Assembly: GCA_044772875.1 (NCBI GenBank) | Contig: CP173058.1 | Coordinates: 3,472,001 to 3,536,000, forward strand | Length of the DNA stretch: 64,000 nt | Origin: Morganella morganii_D | Lineage (GTDB): Bacteria > Pseudomonadota > Gammaproteobacteria > Enterobacterales > Enterobacteriaceae | Reading direction: 5' to 3' | Shown here: piece by piece, positions 1-11,480 of the stretch | Numbering within the stretch: the first letter of the stretch is position 1 | Layout of the letters: each line of letters begins with the position of its first letter | Notes under the pieces: model-generated | What the model was told of the DNA's origin: nothing | The model's database searches: none | Seen by the model: the letters and a program-made list of their open reading frames with translations, nothing else | Translations under genes and position numbers: made by a program

Positions 1-374
1 AGGTAAAACCTTATATAGATGACTCACGGCTGACAGCTGAACAGCGCGAAACGATGTTTGCCACCTGGCCGGGCCCGGTGACATGGGTAATCCCTGCAAA
101 ACCAACTACACCGAAATGGCTGACCGGCCGTTTCGACTCGCTGGCTGTCCGCGTGACAGATCATCCGGTGGTCAAAGCATTATGTCTGGCGTATGGCAAA
201 CCGGTAGTGTCCACCAGTGCGAACCTGAGCGGACTGGAACCATGCCGGACAACCGATGAAGTAAATACACAATTTAACGGACGGATCCCGGTGGTTGACG
301 GTCTGGTCGGCGGGCGGAAAAATCCGTCTGAGATCCGCGATGCACTGACAGGGCAGTTATACCGCCGGGGCTGA
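1..374 (+). CDS. tsaC: Threonylcarbamoyl-AMP synthase, 3' part (cut by window edge)
   Basis: TsaC (YrdC/RimN) makes threonylcarbamoyl-AMP from threonine, bicarbonate and ATP, the first step of the t6A modification at position 37 of ANN-decoding tRNAs. The frame is open from base 3 and ends in TGA at 374, so only the C-terminal 123 or so residues are present and the start lies before the window. The family signature KPVVSTSANLSG is visible, as is the C-terminal part with the PSEIRD segment typical of the short TsaC form. It is followed after 22 bp by aroE on the same strand, the same order as in E. coli, so the two are probably co-transcribed. Confidence 0.93.
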   Translation, partial: VKPYIDDSRLTAEQRETMFATWPGPVTWVIPAKPTTPKWLTGRFDSLAVRVTDHPVVKALCLAYGKPVVSTSANLSGLEPCRTTDEVNTQFNGRIPVVDGLVGGRKNPSEIRDALTGQLYRRG

Positions 375-396
375 CAGAACACCAAAAGGACCAGGA

Positions 397-1215
397 ATGA
401 AAAAATTTGCCGTCTTTGGCCATCCTATCGCGCATAGTCAGTCACCTTTTATTCATCAGGAATTTGCCGGACAGTTTGGCATTGAACTGAGTTATGAACG
501 GATTCTGTCTCCGCTTGACGGTTTTCGTGGCAGTGTTTCTGCATTTTTTGCTGCGGGAGGGCTGGGAGCGAATGTCACACTGCCTTTTAAAGAGCAGGCG
601 CATGCGCTGGCGGATGTGCTCAGTGAACGGGCACAGGTCTGCGGAGCGGTAAACACACTGTATCTGACAGAAGATAAACGGCTGGCCGGGGATAATACCG
701 ATGGCGAAGGGCTGGTGATTGATTTGCAGCGGCTGATGTTTATCCGTCCCGGCGACCATATCCTGCTGATTGGTGCCGGCGGAGCGGCCCGTGGTGCATT
801 GCTGTCACTGTTGCAGGCGGGTTGTGCCGTTACGGTTACCAACCGGACATTCAGCAAAGCTCAGTCTTTGGCAGACTGGTTCACAGATTACGGAAAGGTC
901 AATGCAATGCCGGTCAGTGAAACCGGGACAACCGGGTTTTCACTGATTATCAATGCCACATCATCCGGGGTGGATGGTACGGTTCCGCAGATTCCGCTGT
1001 CATTACTGAGCCAGTCCGTTGCCTGTTACGATATGTTTTACCGTACCGGCCTGACTCCTTTCCTGCAACTTGCCGCAGACAACGGTGTGACCCGGTATGC
1101 TGACGGGCTCGGCATGCTGGCTGGTCAGGCGGCTTTCGCATTCAGGCTATGGCATGGCGTATTGCCGGATATTGCTCCGGTGCTGACAAAACTCAAACAG
1201 AGGATGGCATCATGA
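397..1215 (+). CDS. aroE: Shikimate dehydrogenase (NADP+)
   Basis: AroE reduces 3-dehydroshikimate to shikimate with NADPH in the cytosolic route to chorismate and aromatic amino acids. The 272-residue protein has the usual family length. The N-terminal substrate domain shows FGHPIAHSQSP near residues 7-17, the NVTLPFKE segment with the catalytic lysine, and NTDGEG with the catalytic aspartate. The NADP-binding Rossmann motif GAGGAARG follows at about residue 126. ATG at 397 is preceded by AGGACCAGGA. The stop codon overlaps the start of yrdB (ATGA at 1212-1215), which suggests translational coupling. Confidence 0.97.
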   Translation: MKKFAVFGHPIAHSQSPFIHQEFAGQFGIELSYERILSPLDGFRGSVSAFFAAGGLGANVTLPFKEQAHALADVLSERAQVCGAVNTLYLTEDKRLAGDNTDGEGLVIDLQRLMFIRPGDHILLIGAGGAARGALLSLLQAGCAVTVTNRTFSKAQSLADWFTDYGKVNAMPVSETGTTGFSLIINATSSGVDGTVPQIPLSLLSQSVACYDMFYRTGLTPFLQLAADNGVTRYADGLGMLAGQAAFAFRLWHGVLPDIAPVLTKLKQRMAS

Positions 1216-1475
1216 ACCAGTCCATTCAGTTTCCGGAGCGCGAAACGCGGGATGATGACCGGGAATGTATTCTCTTTCCGGTGATGATCAACGGTTTTTT
1301 ATCGGATTGCTGTGTCTCTGCACAATATCTGCAATCCCGTTACGGAACGGTGTCCGGAGAGGATATGCTGGCTCTCTTCCGCCAAAACCGATGGGATCTG
1401 GAGGAAGAGTTTGCGGAATTTATTGAAAAAGGTGAGGCGGATGAACCACCTTACCGGTTACCCTGCGACAGATAA
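1212..1475 (+). CDS. yrdB: DUF1488 family protein YrdB
   Basis: Small acidic protein of 87 residues with no assigned biochemical role; it matches the YrdB (DUF1488) family found next to aroE in E. coli. The longer frame from 1149 overlaps aroE deeply, so the ATG at 1212, which overlaps the aroE stop as ATGA, is chosen. The protein has no signal peptide or membrane segment and ends in a charged, acidic tail. Its last 25 bp overlap the convergent yrdA end. Function cannot be inferred beyond family membership and conserved position. Confidence 0.85.
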   Translation: MNQSIQFPERETRDDDRECILFPVMINGFLSDCCVSAQYLQSRYGTVSGEDMLALFRQNRWDLEEEFAEFIEKGEADEPPYRLPCDR

Positions 1476-1993
1476 TTATTTTTCCACATAACATAGTTAT
1501 TGGCTGAATATTTCAGTCCTTCATATTCTTCCGGTTTCAGCGGACGAACAGCTTTGGCAGGACTGCCGAGATACAGGTAGCCACTTTCCAGACGCTTGCC
1601 GGGAGAGACCAGACTGCCCGCACCAATAATCACATCATCCTCAACCACAACGCCGTCCAGCAAAATTGAACCCATACCGACCAGAACCCGGTTGCCGATA
1701 GTGCAGCCGTGCAGCATCACTTTATGGCCGACGGTGACGTCTTCGCCGATAATCAGCGGGTGACCGGCCGGGTTATCCGCAGTCTGGTGAGTGACATGTA
1801 ATACGGAGCCGTCCTGAATATTGGTGCGCTGACCAATCTGAATGTAATTGACATCTCCCCGGGCAACGACCAGCGGCCAGATACCGACATCATCAGCCAG
1901 ACGCACATCACCGATAATGACGGAGGAGTCATCGATCATGACATTTTTGCCGACAGAAGGGGCTAATGTCAGATAGGGGCGGAGTTTATTCAC
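1451..1993 (-). CDS. yrdA: Gamma-carbonic anhydrase family hexapeptide-repeat protein YrdA
   Basis: Predicted left-handed beta-helix protein of the gamma carbonic anhydrase family; the histidines in HVTH and VGHKVMLHGC are in the positions that bind zinc in the family, but the physiological reaction is not settled. Isoleucine/valine hexapeptide repeats run through most of its 180 residues (VRLADDVGIWP, ILLDGVVVEDDVIIGAG). GTG at 1993 is taken as start: it has GAGGT seven bases upstream and aligns with the N-terminus of E. coli YrdA (LRPY segment), whereas the frame extends to 2056 without a good ribosome site. Convergent with yrdB, divergent from the rRNA operon. Confidence 0.88.
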   Translation of the reverse strand: MNKLRPYLTLAPSVGKNVMIDDSSVIIGDVRLADDVGIWPLVVARGDVNYIQIGQRTNIQDGSVLHVTHQTADNPAGHPLIIGEDVTVGHKVMLHGCTIGNRVLVGMGSILLDGVVVEDDVIIGAGSLVSPGKRLESGYLYLGSPAKAVRPLKPEEYEGLKYSANNYVMWKNNYLSQGNR

Positions 1994-2113
1994 AATAATT
2001 ACCTCAGAATATAAATGTATTTTGGTGATCTTAATGAGAGAGTTTACCGGAGGCAATGCAACTTTCGGGCATAATTGCCGGAAAATACGACATGATGCTC
2101 AAAAGACAGACAG

Positions 2114-2180
2114 TTAATAAGAAAATTCAAAAAAAAGGTTGTGCAAAACGAAAAGCTCCCTATAATGCGCCACCACTGAC
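2114..2180 (+). promoter_or_regulatory. rRNA operon promoter P1 with AT-rich UP element
   Basis: The -35 hexamer TTGTGC lies at 2139-2144 and the -10 TATAAT at 2161-2166 with a 16 bp spacer, the spacing typical of rrn P1 promoters. A GC-rich discriminator (GCGCC) follows, consistent with ppGpp/DksA control. The A/T-run from 2114 to 2136 is placed where the UP element sits in E. coli. The stretch from -10 to about +20 closely resembles E. coli rrnB P1. The region 1994-2113 otherwise holds only the yrdA upstream region. Confidence 0.9.
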
Positions 2181-2246
2181 ACGGAACAACGCGATAACAC
2201 GCGGTTCCGGCAGAAAGAGAAAAAGCGGAAAGTTGAAAAACAACGC

Positions 2247-2275
2247 TTGACTCGGAGAGGCTGGAAACGTAATAT
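2247..2275 (+). promoter_or_regulatory. rRNA operon promoter P2
   Basis: TTGACT at 2247-2252 and TAATAT at 2270-2275, spacer 17 bp, about 110 bp downstream of P1, which is the normal tandem arrangement of enterobacterial rrn operons. Confidence 0.82.
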
Positions 2276-2327
2276 ACGCAGCCTCGCAACAACGCAGAAG
2301 ACCGGCAACGGCAGCGAAAATTGCAAC

Positions 2328-2339
2328 TGCTCTTTAACA
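2328..2339 (+). promoter_or_regulatory. boxA antitermination site in rRNA leader
   Basis: TGCTCTTTAACA matches the enterobacterial rrn boxA that recruits NusB/NusE and the SuhB antitermination complex. A small hairpin just upstream (GCAAC..GTTGC-type pairing near 2305-2326) is the likely boxB. The same 12 bases recur in the 16S-23S spacer at 4252. Confidence 0.88.
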
Positions 2340-2480
2340 ATTTATCAGACAATCTGTGTGGGCACTCGCAGGACATATCACAAAAAATATATTTTTGAGA
2401 AGTCTTGAAGAGTGACCAATACAGCAGCTTAGTAATAAGCAGCAGTAAACAGTTTAATTCTTTGAGCATCAGACACTTTT

Positions 2481-4022
<1,542 letters not shown>

Positions 4023-4105
4023 CCTAGCTGATACAGAATGTGAGTGTTCACACAGATTGTCTGATAGAAATGATGAGCAGATGAGCGTCTGCGAAGCTGA
4101 CTACT

Positions 4106-4181
4106 GTCCCCTTCGTCTAGAGGCCCAGGACACCGCCCTTTCACGGCGGTAACAGGGGTTCGAATCCCCTAGGGGACGCCA
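4106..4181 (+). tRNA. gltU: tRNA-Glu (TTC)
   Basis: 76-base cloverleaf in the 16S-23S spacer with acceptor GTCCCCT/AGGGGAC, anticodon TTC at 4140-4142 in a seven-base loop closed by CCGCC/GGCGG, T-arm GGTTCGAATCC and encoded CCA. A single glutamate tRNA in the spacer is the E. coli rrnB/C/E/G type, not the Ile-Ala type of rrnA/D/H. Confidence 0.97.
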
Positions 4182-4251
4182 GTCTGCGCGGGTGAGTGAA
4201 AGTCATCTGCCAATAATGATTAAGCTGATTCAAGAGTCAGCTTAACAATTA

Positions 4252-4263
4252 TGCTCTTTAACA
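4252..4263 (+). promoter_or_regulatory. boxA antitermination site in 16S-23S spacer
   Basis: Second copy of TGCTCTTTAACA, identical to the leader boxA at 2328, located upstream of 23S as in other enterobacterial rrn operons. It reloads or maintains the antitermination complex before the 23S gene. Confidence 0.85.
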
Positions 4264-4378
4264 ATCCGGAACAAGCTGAAAAATTGAAACAATCAGTATT
4301 ATCACCGAGGTAATACTGATGAGTCTCTCAGCTGAACAATCAGAACGTGCTTCTTTATGAAACACCTTCGGGTTGTGA

Positions 4379-7285
<2,907 letters not shown>

Positions 7286-7400
7286 GACAACACCGAAGGT
7301 GTTTTGAGTTGAGAGACGAAGAATAATTTTTCAGATGATGGAGAGGAGAGCGAAAGCGGAAACTCTTCATGATAAAGCTTGTTTTGGATTGAAATGAATT

Positions 7401-7520
7401 TGCCTGGCGGCCGTAGCGCGGTGGTCCCACCTGATCCCATGCCGAACTCAGAAGTGAAACGCCGTAGCGCCGATGGTAGTGTGGGGTCTCCCCATGTGAG
7501 AGTAGGGAACCGCCAGGTTA
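7401..7520 (+). rRNA. rrf: 5S ribosomal RNA
   Basis: Begins TGCCTGGCGGCCGTAGCGC and ends at the pairing strand CCGCCAGG, about 120 bases, nearly identical to E. coli 5S. The exact 3' end is uncertain by one to three bases. Confidence 0.97.
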
Positions 7521-7567
7521 TTATAAAGTGAGGGTGCAGAGTTGCATCCGGTCACACAGAGATATGC

Positions 7568-7644
7568 GGAGCGGTAGTTCAGTTGGTTAGAATACCTGCC
7601 TGTCACGCAGGGGGTCGCGGGTTCGAGTCCCGTCCGTTCCGCCA
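7568..7644 (+). tRNA. aspT: tRNA-Asp (GTC)
   Basis: 77-base cloverleaf distal to 5S: acceptor GGAGCGG, anticodon GTC at 7602-7604 in a loop closed by CCTGC/GCAGG, T-arm GGTTCGAGTCC, encoded CCA. A distal Asp-Trp pair is the arrangement of E. coli rrnC. Confidence 0.97.
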
Positions 7645-7651
7645 ACATCTT

Positions 7652-7727
7652 AGGGGCGTAGTTCAATTGGTAGAGCACCGGTCTCCAAAACCGGGTGTTG
7701 GGAGTTCGAGCCTCTCCGCCCCTGCCA
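7652..7727 (+). tRNA. trpT: tRNA-Trp (CCA)
   Basis: 76-base cloverleaf: acceptor AGGGGCG, anticodon CCA at 7685-7687 in loop CTCCAAA, T-arm GAGTTCGAGCC, encoded CCA. Lies 7 bp after tRNA-Asp and is the last gene of the rRNA operon. Confidence 0.97.
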
Positions 7728-7770
7728 TTTACTTGATAAGTAATAACTAAAGATCTTTATTTATTAATAG

Positions 7771-7797
7771 CCCGGTTCGTTATGAACTGGGTTTTTT
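7771..7797 (+). terminator. Intrinsic terminator of the rRNA operon
   Basis: Stem CCCGGTTC (7771-7778) pairs with GAACTGGG (7784-7791, one G-T pair), loop of five bases, followed by six Ts. It follows the last tRNA by 43 bp and precedes the convergent hdfR. Confidence 0.9.
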
Positions 7798-7928
7798 ATT
7801 ACCTGAATTTCGCCTGTAAGATTTTTACCCTGCTGAATGTCCTTTCCTGTTACCTGCCGTATTCCTGAACGCGTCTGTAAAACAGAAGCAATCACATTGC
7901 TCAACACTAAAATCATTGATGACCGGCG

Positions 7929-8741
7929 TTATACCGGTATTGTGATCAAGTGTCCGATAAGTCCCTGCTGATCACTATTCTGTAACCAGACAGCGTACAG
8001 AGGCTTTGTAATCAGGTCATTATTCACGGGGTTCAGCTCAGGAAATGTTTTCTTCCAGTGTGCCGGTAAATAAGCTACCGATGATGTCACTGACAGTAAT
8101 TGTTTTGCCTGAAAAGCTGACGATGTTGTCAGAACCGGTGACTGACAGCGGGCAAAAATGGCTTCATCGTGCTGCAGAAAATCTGCACTCCATTCCAGGC
8201 GGACAAGGCCGGGAGGGTTCTCTGCCGTCAGTGGTTGTATGCTGAATAACTGAAGGGTGATTTCCCCGACAATTTCACTTTTCAGTTCATCCATTTTAGG
8301 CTGTTCAGTAGAGATCAGTAAGTCCAGCTCTCGTGCATGTAATTGTTTTACCAGAGATTGGCGGGATGCGATCCGGGTTTCAAGGCGAAGGTCTGCGTAC
8401 GATTGATATGTCCGCCCGAGCCAGGATGTCAGACAGGCTTCCCATAATGATGCCGTCGCGCCGATGGAAAGCGGGTTGTGTGCAGAGGCATGATTAATTT
8501 CTTGTTTTGCCAGCTGCCAGGTATTGATCAGTGCTTCGGCATAAGGGACTAACCGCTCGCCAGCTGCTGTCAGGCGAATATTATTACGGTGACGGGTAAA
8601 AAGGTTTGCTCCGAGATTTGTCTCTAACTGCCTGATTCTAAAGCTGACTGCAGATTGCGTAAGGTATAAGGATTCCGCAGCACGCCCGAAGTGACGGGTT
8701 TTACTGACCTCCAGAAAGGTTTTCAGTAATTCTGTATCCAC
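7929..8741 (-). CDS. hdfR: LysR-type regulator HdfR
   Basis: HdfR represses the flagellar master operon flhDC in E. coli. The 270-residue protein has the LysR layout: an N-terminal winged helix-turn-helix (about residues 2-60, TRHFGRAAESLYLTQSAVSFRIRQLE) and a substrate-binding domain to the C-terminus. The N-terminal 60 residues are nearly those of E. coli HdfR. GTG at 8741 is chosen because GGAG sits seven bases upstream and it aligns with the DTELLKTF start; the TTG at 8753 overlaps that ribosome site. It is convergent with the rRNA operon and divergent from maoP, its conserved partner. Confidence 0.9.
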   Translation of the reverse strand: MDTELLKTFLEVSKTRHFGRAAESLYLTQSAVSFRIRQLETNLGANLFTRHRNNIRLTAAGERLVPYAEALINTWQLAKQEINHASAHNPLSIGATASLWEACLTSWLGRTYQSYADLRLETRIASRQSLVKQLHARELDLLISTEQPKMDELKSEIVGEITLQLFSIQPLTAENPPGLVRLEWSADFLQHDEAIFARCQSPVLTTSSAFQAKQLLSVTSSVAYLPAHWKKTFPELNPVNNDLITKPLYAVWLQNSDQQGLIGHLITIPV

Positions 8742-8786
8742 TGGTATCTCCAAAAAAAATTTGTCGTTATGATTTAAATATTTTGT

Positions 8787-8814
8787 TTTACAGAATCCTA
8801 ATGCTATCTAATAC
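8787..8814 (+). promoter_or_regulatory. Putative maoP promoter
   Basis: TTTACA at 8787-8792 and TAATAC at 8809-8814 separated by 16 bp, 46 bp before the maoP start. In E. coli the macrodomain site maoS lies near maoP; I cannot identify it by sequence here. Confidence 0.5.
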
Positions 8815-8860
8815 TCCGCGCCATAAAGAGTATGTCAGTAGAGAATTAGGAGTGTGTCAG

Positions 8861-9199
8861 ATGGCAGAAAGCTTTATCACGACTAATCGTTTTTTTGATA
8901 ATAAACATTATCCTCGTGGTTTTTCACGCCATGGTCATTTCACCATAAAAGAGGCTCAGTTACTTGAGCGCCATGGTTTTGCTTTCAACGAATTGGATAT
9001 GGGTAAACGCACCCCCCAGACGGATGAAGAAAAACAGTTTGTTTCTGTATGCCGTGGTGAGCGTATGCCGGAAACAGCGGAAGAAAAAGTGTGGATTAAG
9101 TATCTGGAGCGTATTCGCAAACCAAAACGCTTCCACACGCTGTCCGGTGGTAAACCTCAGATCGATCCGTCGGAAGACTATACCGACACAGATGACTAA
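8861..9199 (+). CDS. maoP: Macrodomain Ori organization protein MaoP
   Basis: MaoP (formerly YifE, DUF413) acts with the cis site maoS to constrain the Ori macrodomain of the chromosome in E. coli. The 112-residue product has the family length and a near-identical core (NKHYPRGFSRHGHFTIKEAQ, RKPKRFHTLSGGKPQ). ATG at 8861 has AGGAG ten bases upstream and starts the conserved MAESF; the longer frame from 8783 lacks both. Acidic tail, no membrane segment. Its terminator at 9221 is shared with convergent comM. Confidence 0.93.
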   Translation: MAESFITTNRFFDNKHYPRGFSRHGHFTIKEAQLLERHGFAFNELDMGKRTPQTDEEKQFVSVCRGERMPETAEEKVWIKYLERIRKPKRFHTLSGGKPQIDPSEDYTDTDD

Positions 9200-9220
9200 T
9201 ATCATCAGAAATAATAAGTT

Positions 9221-9250
9221 AAAAGGGGCATTCGTGCCCCTTTCTCTTTT
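9221..9250. terminator. Bidirectional terminator between maoP and comM
   Basis: AAAAGGGGCA-TTCG-TGCCCCTTT: a GGGGCA/TGCCCC stem with stable TTCG loop, A-run on the left and T-rich run on the right, so it can serve both convergent genes. Its right edge touches the comM stop codon. Confidence 0.88.
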
Positions 9251-10782
9251 TAAGAGACCGCCTGCTGAAGTTTATGAATAAATCTGTCCATTACCCGATA
9301 GCTGAGTGCTTCCATTATATCGTTTCGTGATACTTTCTTCTCTTCATTTCGCAGATCGGCAATTGTCCTGCTGACACGCAGTATACGGTGCCATGCCCGT
9401 ACAGACAGGTTAAGCTGTGTCAGTGCATCCTCAAGAAAACGGGCATCCTGTGGTGACAATGCACATACTTTTTCCGTTTCTTTACCTGATAACTCCGCAT
9501 TCAGTTTCTCCTGCCCGTTACGGCGGTATTGTTGTTCACGTGCGAATTGTACCCGCATTTTTATTTGTTCATGTACCGGCGGATCTCTTTCTGCCCGGCT
9601 CAGTGTTCCCGGCGGCAGCATGGGTACTTCAATGGATAAATCAAAACGATCCAGAAAAGGTCCTGAGATACGGGAAAGATAGCGCAGTAATTGCTGAGGG
9701 CCACTGCGGTTATGTATACCCTGATAATGGCCTGTAGGGCTGGGATTCATCGCGGCAATGAGCTGTATACGGGCAGGAAAACACACTTTTGCTTTAGCCC
9801 TGGAAATGATTATCTCTCCTGATTCCAGCGGCTCACGCAGAGAATCAAGGGTTTTGCGGGAAAACTCGGGCAATTCATCAAGGAACAGAATACCGTGATG
9901 TGCCAGAGAAATTTCGCCGGGTAACGGGATACTGCCGCCACCTGTGAGTGCCGCAGAAGATGCAGTATGATGTGGTGCTCTGAACGGGCGCTGAGGCCAT
10001 TTATTTTGTTCTGATGAGGTTTGGGTCAGACTCCGGATTATCGCCACGTCAAGAGCCTCCTGCGCGGTCAACGGCGGGAGTAATGTTCCCAGCCGGCTGG
10101 CCAGCATCGTTTTTCCGGTTCCGGGAGGACCGAGCAGGAGTAAATTGTGTCCGCCGGCTGCACTGATCTCAAGGACCCGTTTGGCGTGTTGCTGGCCGGT
10201 AATATCATCAATAGTTGTACCGTTATCGTTTTCTGTTTTTTCTGTCAGATGACGGTTTTCTTTCAGCTCCTGCTGCTGATGAAAAAAAGCGGCAATTTGT
10301 AATAAATTATCAGCCATCAGCGCTGAACCGGAAGGTAAAATACATAATTCATCATCATGCTGCTTTGATACTATGGCCTGTCTTCCTGCCTGACAGGCGG
10401 CCAGTACTGCCGGCAATATTCCGCGACAGAACCGGAGCTCTCCAGAAAGGCCTAACTCCCCTGAAAACTCATAATTTTCTGTCAATTTTGCATCTATTTG
10501 CTCTGATGCCGAGAGTATGGCAACAGCGATCGGTAAATCATAGCGCCCGCCTTCTTTCGGCAAATCGGCCGGAGCGAGGTTGATAGTGACCCGCTTCGCC
10601 GGAAATTCAAATCCGCCGTTGATCAGGGCACTGCGAACCCTGTCTCTGGACTCTTTGACAGCCGTTTCCGGTAGTCCCACCAGTGTTAATCCGGGCAGTC
10701 CGGCGCTGATATGTGCTTCGACAGTAACCAGCGGCGCTTCTGTCCCGATCATGGCCCGGGTATAAACAATGGCAAATGACAT
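9250..10782 (-). CDS. comM: AAA+ ATPase ComM (YifB, Mg-chelatase-like)
   Basis: ComM is a hexameric helicase-like AAA+ protein that promotes branch migration during natural transformation in Haemophilus and Vibrio; in enterobacteria its role is less clear. The 510-residue protein has an N-terminal Lon-protease-like fold (residues about 1-170), Walker A GPPGTGKT at 218-225, Walker B ILFLDELPEF, and a C-terminal Mg-chelatase domain. The ATG at 10782 is followed by MSFAIVYTRA, the usual family N-terminus. It ends at the bidirectional terminator it shares with maoP and is divergent from the ilv operon. Confidence 0.92.
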   Translation of the reverse strand: MSFAIVYTRAMIGTEAPLVTVEAHISAGLPGLTLVGLPETAVKESRDRVRSALINGGFEFPAKRVTINLAPADLPKEGGRYDLPIAVAILSASEQIDAKLTENYEFSGELGLSGELRFCRGILPAVLAACQAGRQAIVSKQHDDELCILPSGSALMADNLLQIAAFFHQQQELKENRHLTEKTENDNGTTIDDITGQQHAKRVLEISAAGGHNLLLLGPPGTGKTMLASRLGTLLPPLTAQEALDVAIIRSLTQTSSEQNKWPQRPFRAPHHTASSAALTGGGSIPLPGEISLAHHGILFLDELPEFSRKTLDSLREPLESGEIIISRAKAKVCFPARIQLIAAMNPSPTGHYQGIHNRSGPQQLLRYLSRISGPFLDRFDLSIEVPMLPPGTLSRAERDPPVHEQIKMRVQFAREQQYRRNGQEKLNAELSGKETEKVCALSPQDARFLEDALTQLNLSVRAWHRILRVSRTIADLRNEEKKVSRNDIMEALSYRVMDRFIHKLQQAVS

Positions 10783-11196
10783 CAGGTCACCTTACGGTTG
10801 AATAAACGAATTATCATGATGAAGATTTTTGGTGTCATTTCGCGGCATAATTCAGTATTTACAGCCTGTATCGACAGAGTTTATGTATGTTGCATGATAG
10901 TGATTGTTGTTCTGTGTGTTTTGCCGAAAAACCGGGTGACGGGGAGTTAATTTCCGGGTTTCAGAATAAAAAATCTGCCACGCTTTTCATCGTGTTCCGG
11001 GGAAATGATGTCCGGAGAAAAAGTAAGTTGTGCCGGAGAATGTCCTGTTTTTTCGGTGGTGTACCGGAAGTGATGATTTTGGCAGAGGAGGATGCCGCCG
11101 GATTGAGAAATGACAGTGAAATATTTTAATGCTCAAGGCAACGCACTGAATTATATTGATTTTTATTCTTGTTTTTAAAAAAAAGACAAATAGCCG
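10783..11196. other. Intergenic region comM-ilv, no gene supported
   Basis: About 410 bp. It has a 5' segment upstream of comM and an AT-rich segment (about 11140-11190) that in E. coli is where IHF assists the ilv promoter. An 80-codon frame at 10887-11129 lacks a ribosome site and family resemblance and is not accepted. I see no RNA gene. Confidence 0.6.
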
Positions 11197-11223
11197 TTGT
11201 CAGGAATTCGATAACATGATAAC
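11197..11223 (+). promoter_or_regulatory. Putative ilv operon promoter
   Basis: TTGTCA at 11197-11202 with GATAAC at 11218-11223 (spacer 15 bp) some 50 bp before the ilvL start. The spacer is short, so the -10 assignment is uncertain; the position is right for the promoter of the leader transcript. Confidence 0.4.
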
Positions 11224-11271
11224 TCTAAAATAAAGAGATCAACGGAATACGGCAGACAGAAGAATTTATCC

Positions 11272-11370
11272 ATGAACAAGATTATCCGAGTGATTAGCCT
11301 AATTATCGTGAGCGTGGTGGTGATTATTATCCCACCGTGCGGGGCTGCACTCGGATACGAAAATGGCTGA
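11272..11370 (+). CDS. ilvL: ilv operon leader peptide IlvL
   Basis: A 32-codon leader, the same length as E. coli IlvL and ending in the same IIIPPCGAALG segment. Fourteen of the first 20 codons are Ile, Val or Leu, so ribosome stalling reports on charged tRNA-Ile, -Val and -Leu. Stalling chooses between an antiterminator and the terminator at 11394. It is too short to be found by length-filtered gene calling. The initiator ATG follows GAAGAATTTATCC, a modest ribosome site. Confidence 0.95.
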   Translation: MNKIIRVISLIIVSVVVIIIPPCGAALGYENG

Positions 11371-11393
11371 TACGAGCCAGGATCTCACGAGAA

Positions 11394-11423
11394 CCCCGCA
11401 CCGAAAGGCGCGGGGTTTTTTTT
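11394..11423 (+). terminator. ilv attenuator
   Basis: CCCCGC (11394-11399) pairs with GCGGGG (11410-11415) around a GAAA-containing loop and is followed by eight Ts, 24 bp after the ilvL stop and 58 bp before ilvG. This is the transcription attenuator of the multivalently controlled ilvGMEDA operon. Confidence 0.92.
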
Positions 11424-11480
11424 AGCCTTAAAATTATGTTTTTTTACTGAAAAAGAAAACGGCGGACTAAGGAGTCACAC

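Noticed and set aside
2056..2250. 64-codon frame over the rRNA promoters
   Set aside because: Overlaps P1 and the P2 -35 region; Lys/Arg-rich from A-tract sequence.
7448..7678. Minus-strand frame over 5S, tRNA-Asp and tRNA-Trp with the text LAERTGLEPATPCVTGRYS
   Set aside because: This is a known phantom protein arising from the antisense of rRNA/tRNA genes; no ribosome site or independent coding signal.
10887..11129. 80-codon frame upstream of ilvL
   Set aside because: No ribosome-binding site, Cys-rich unusual composition, no family resemblance; lies in a regulatory gap.
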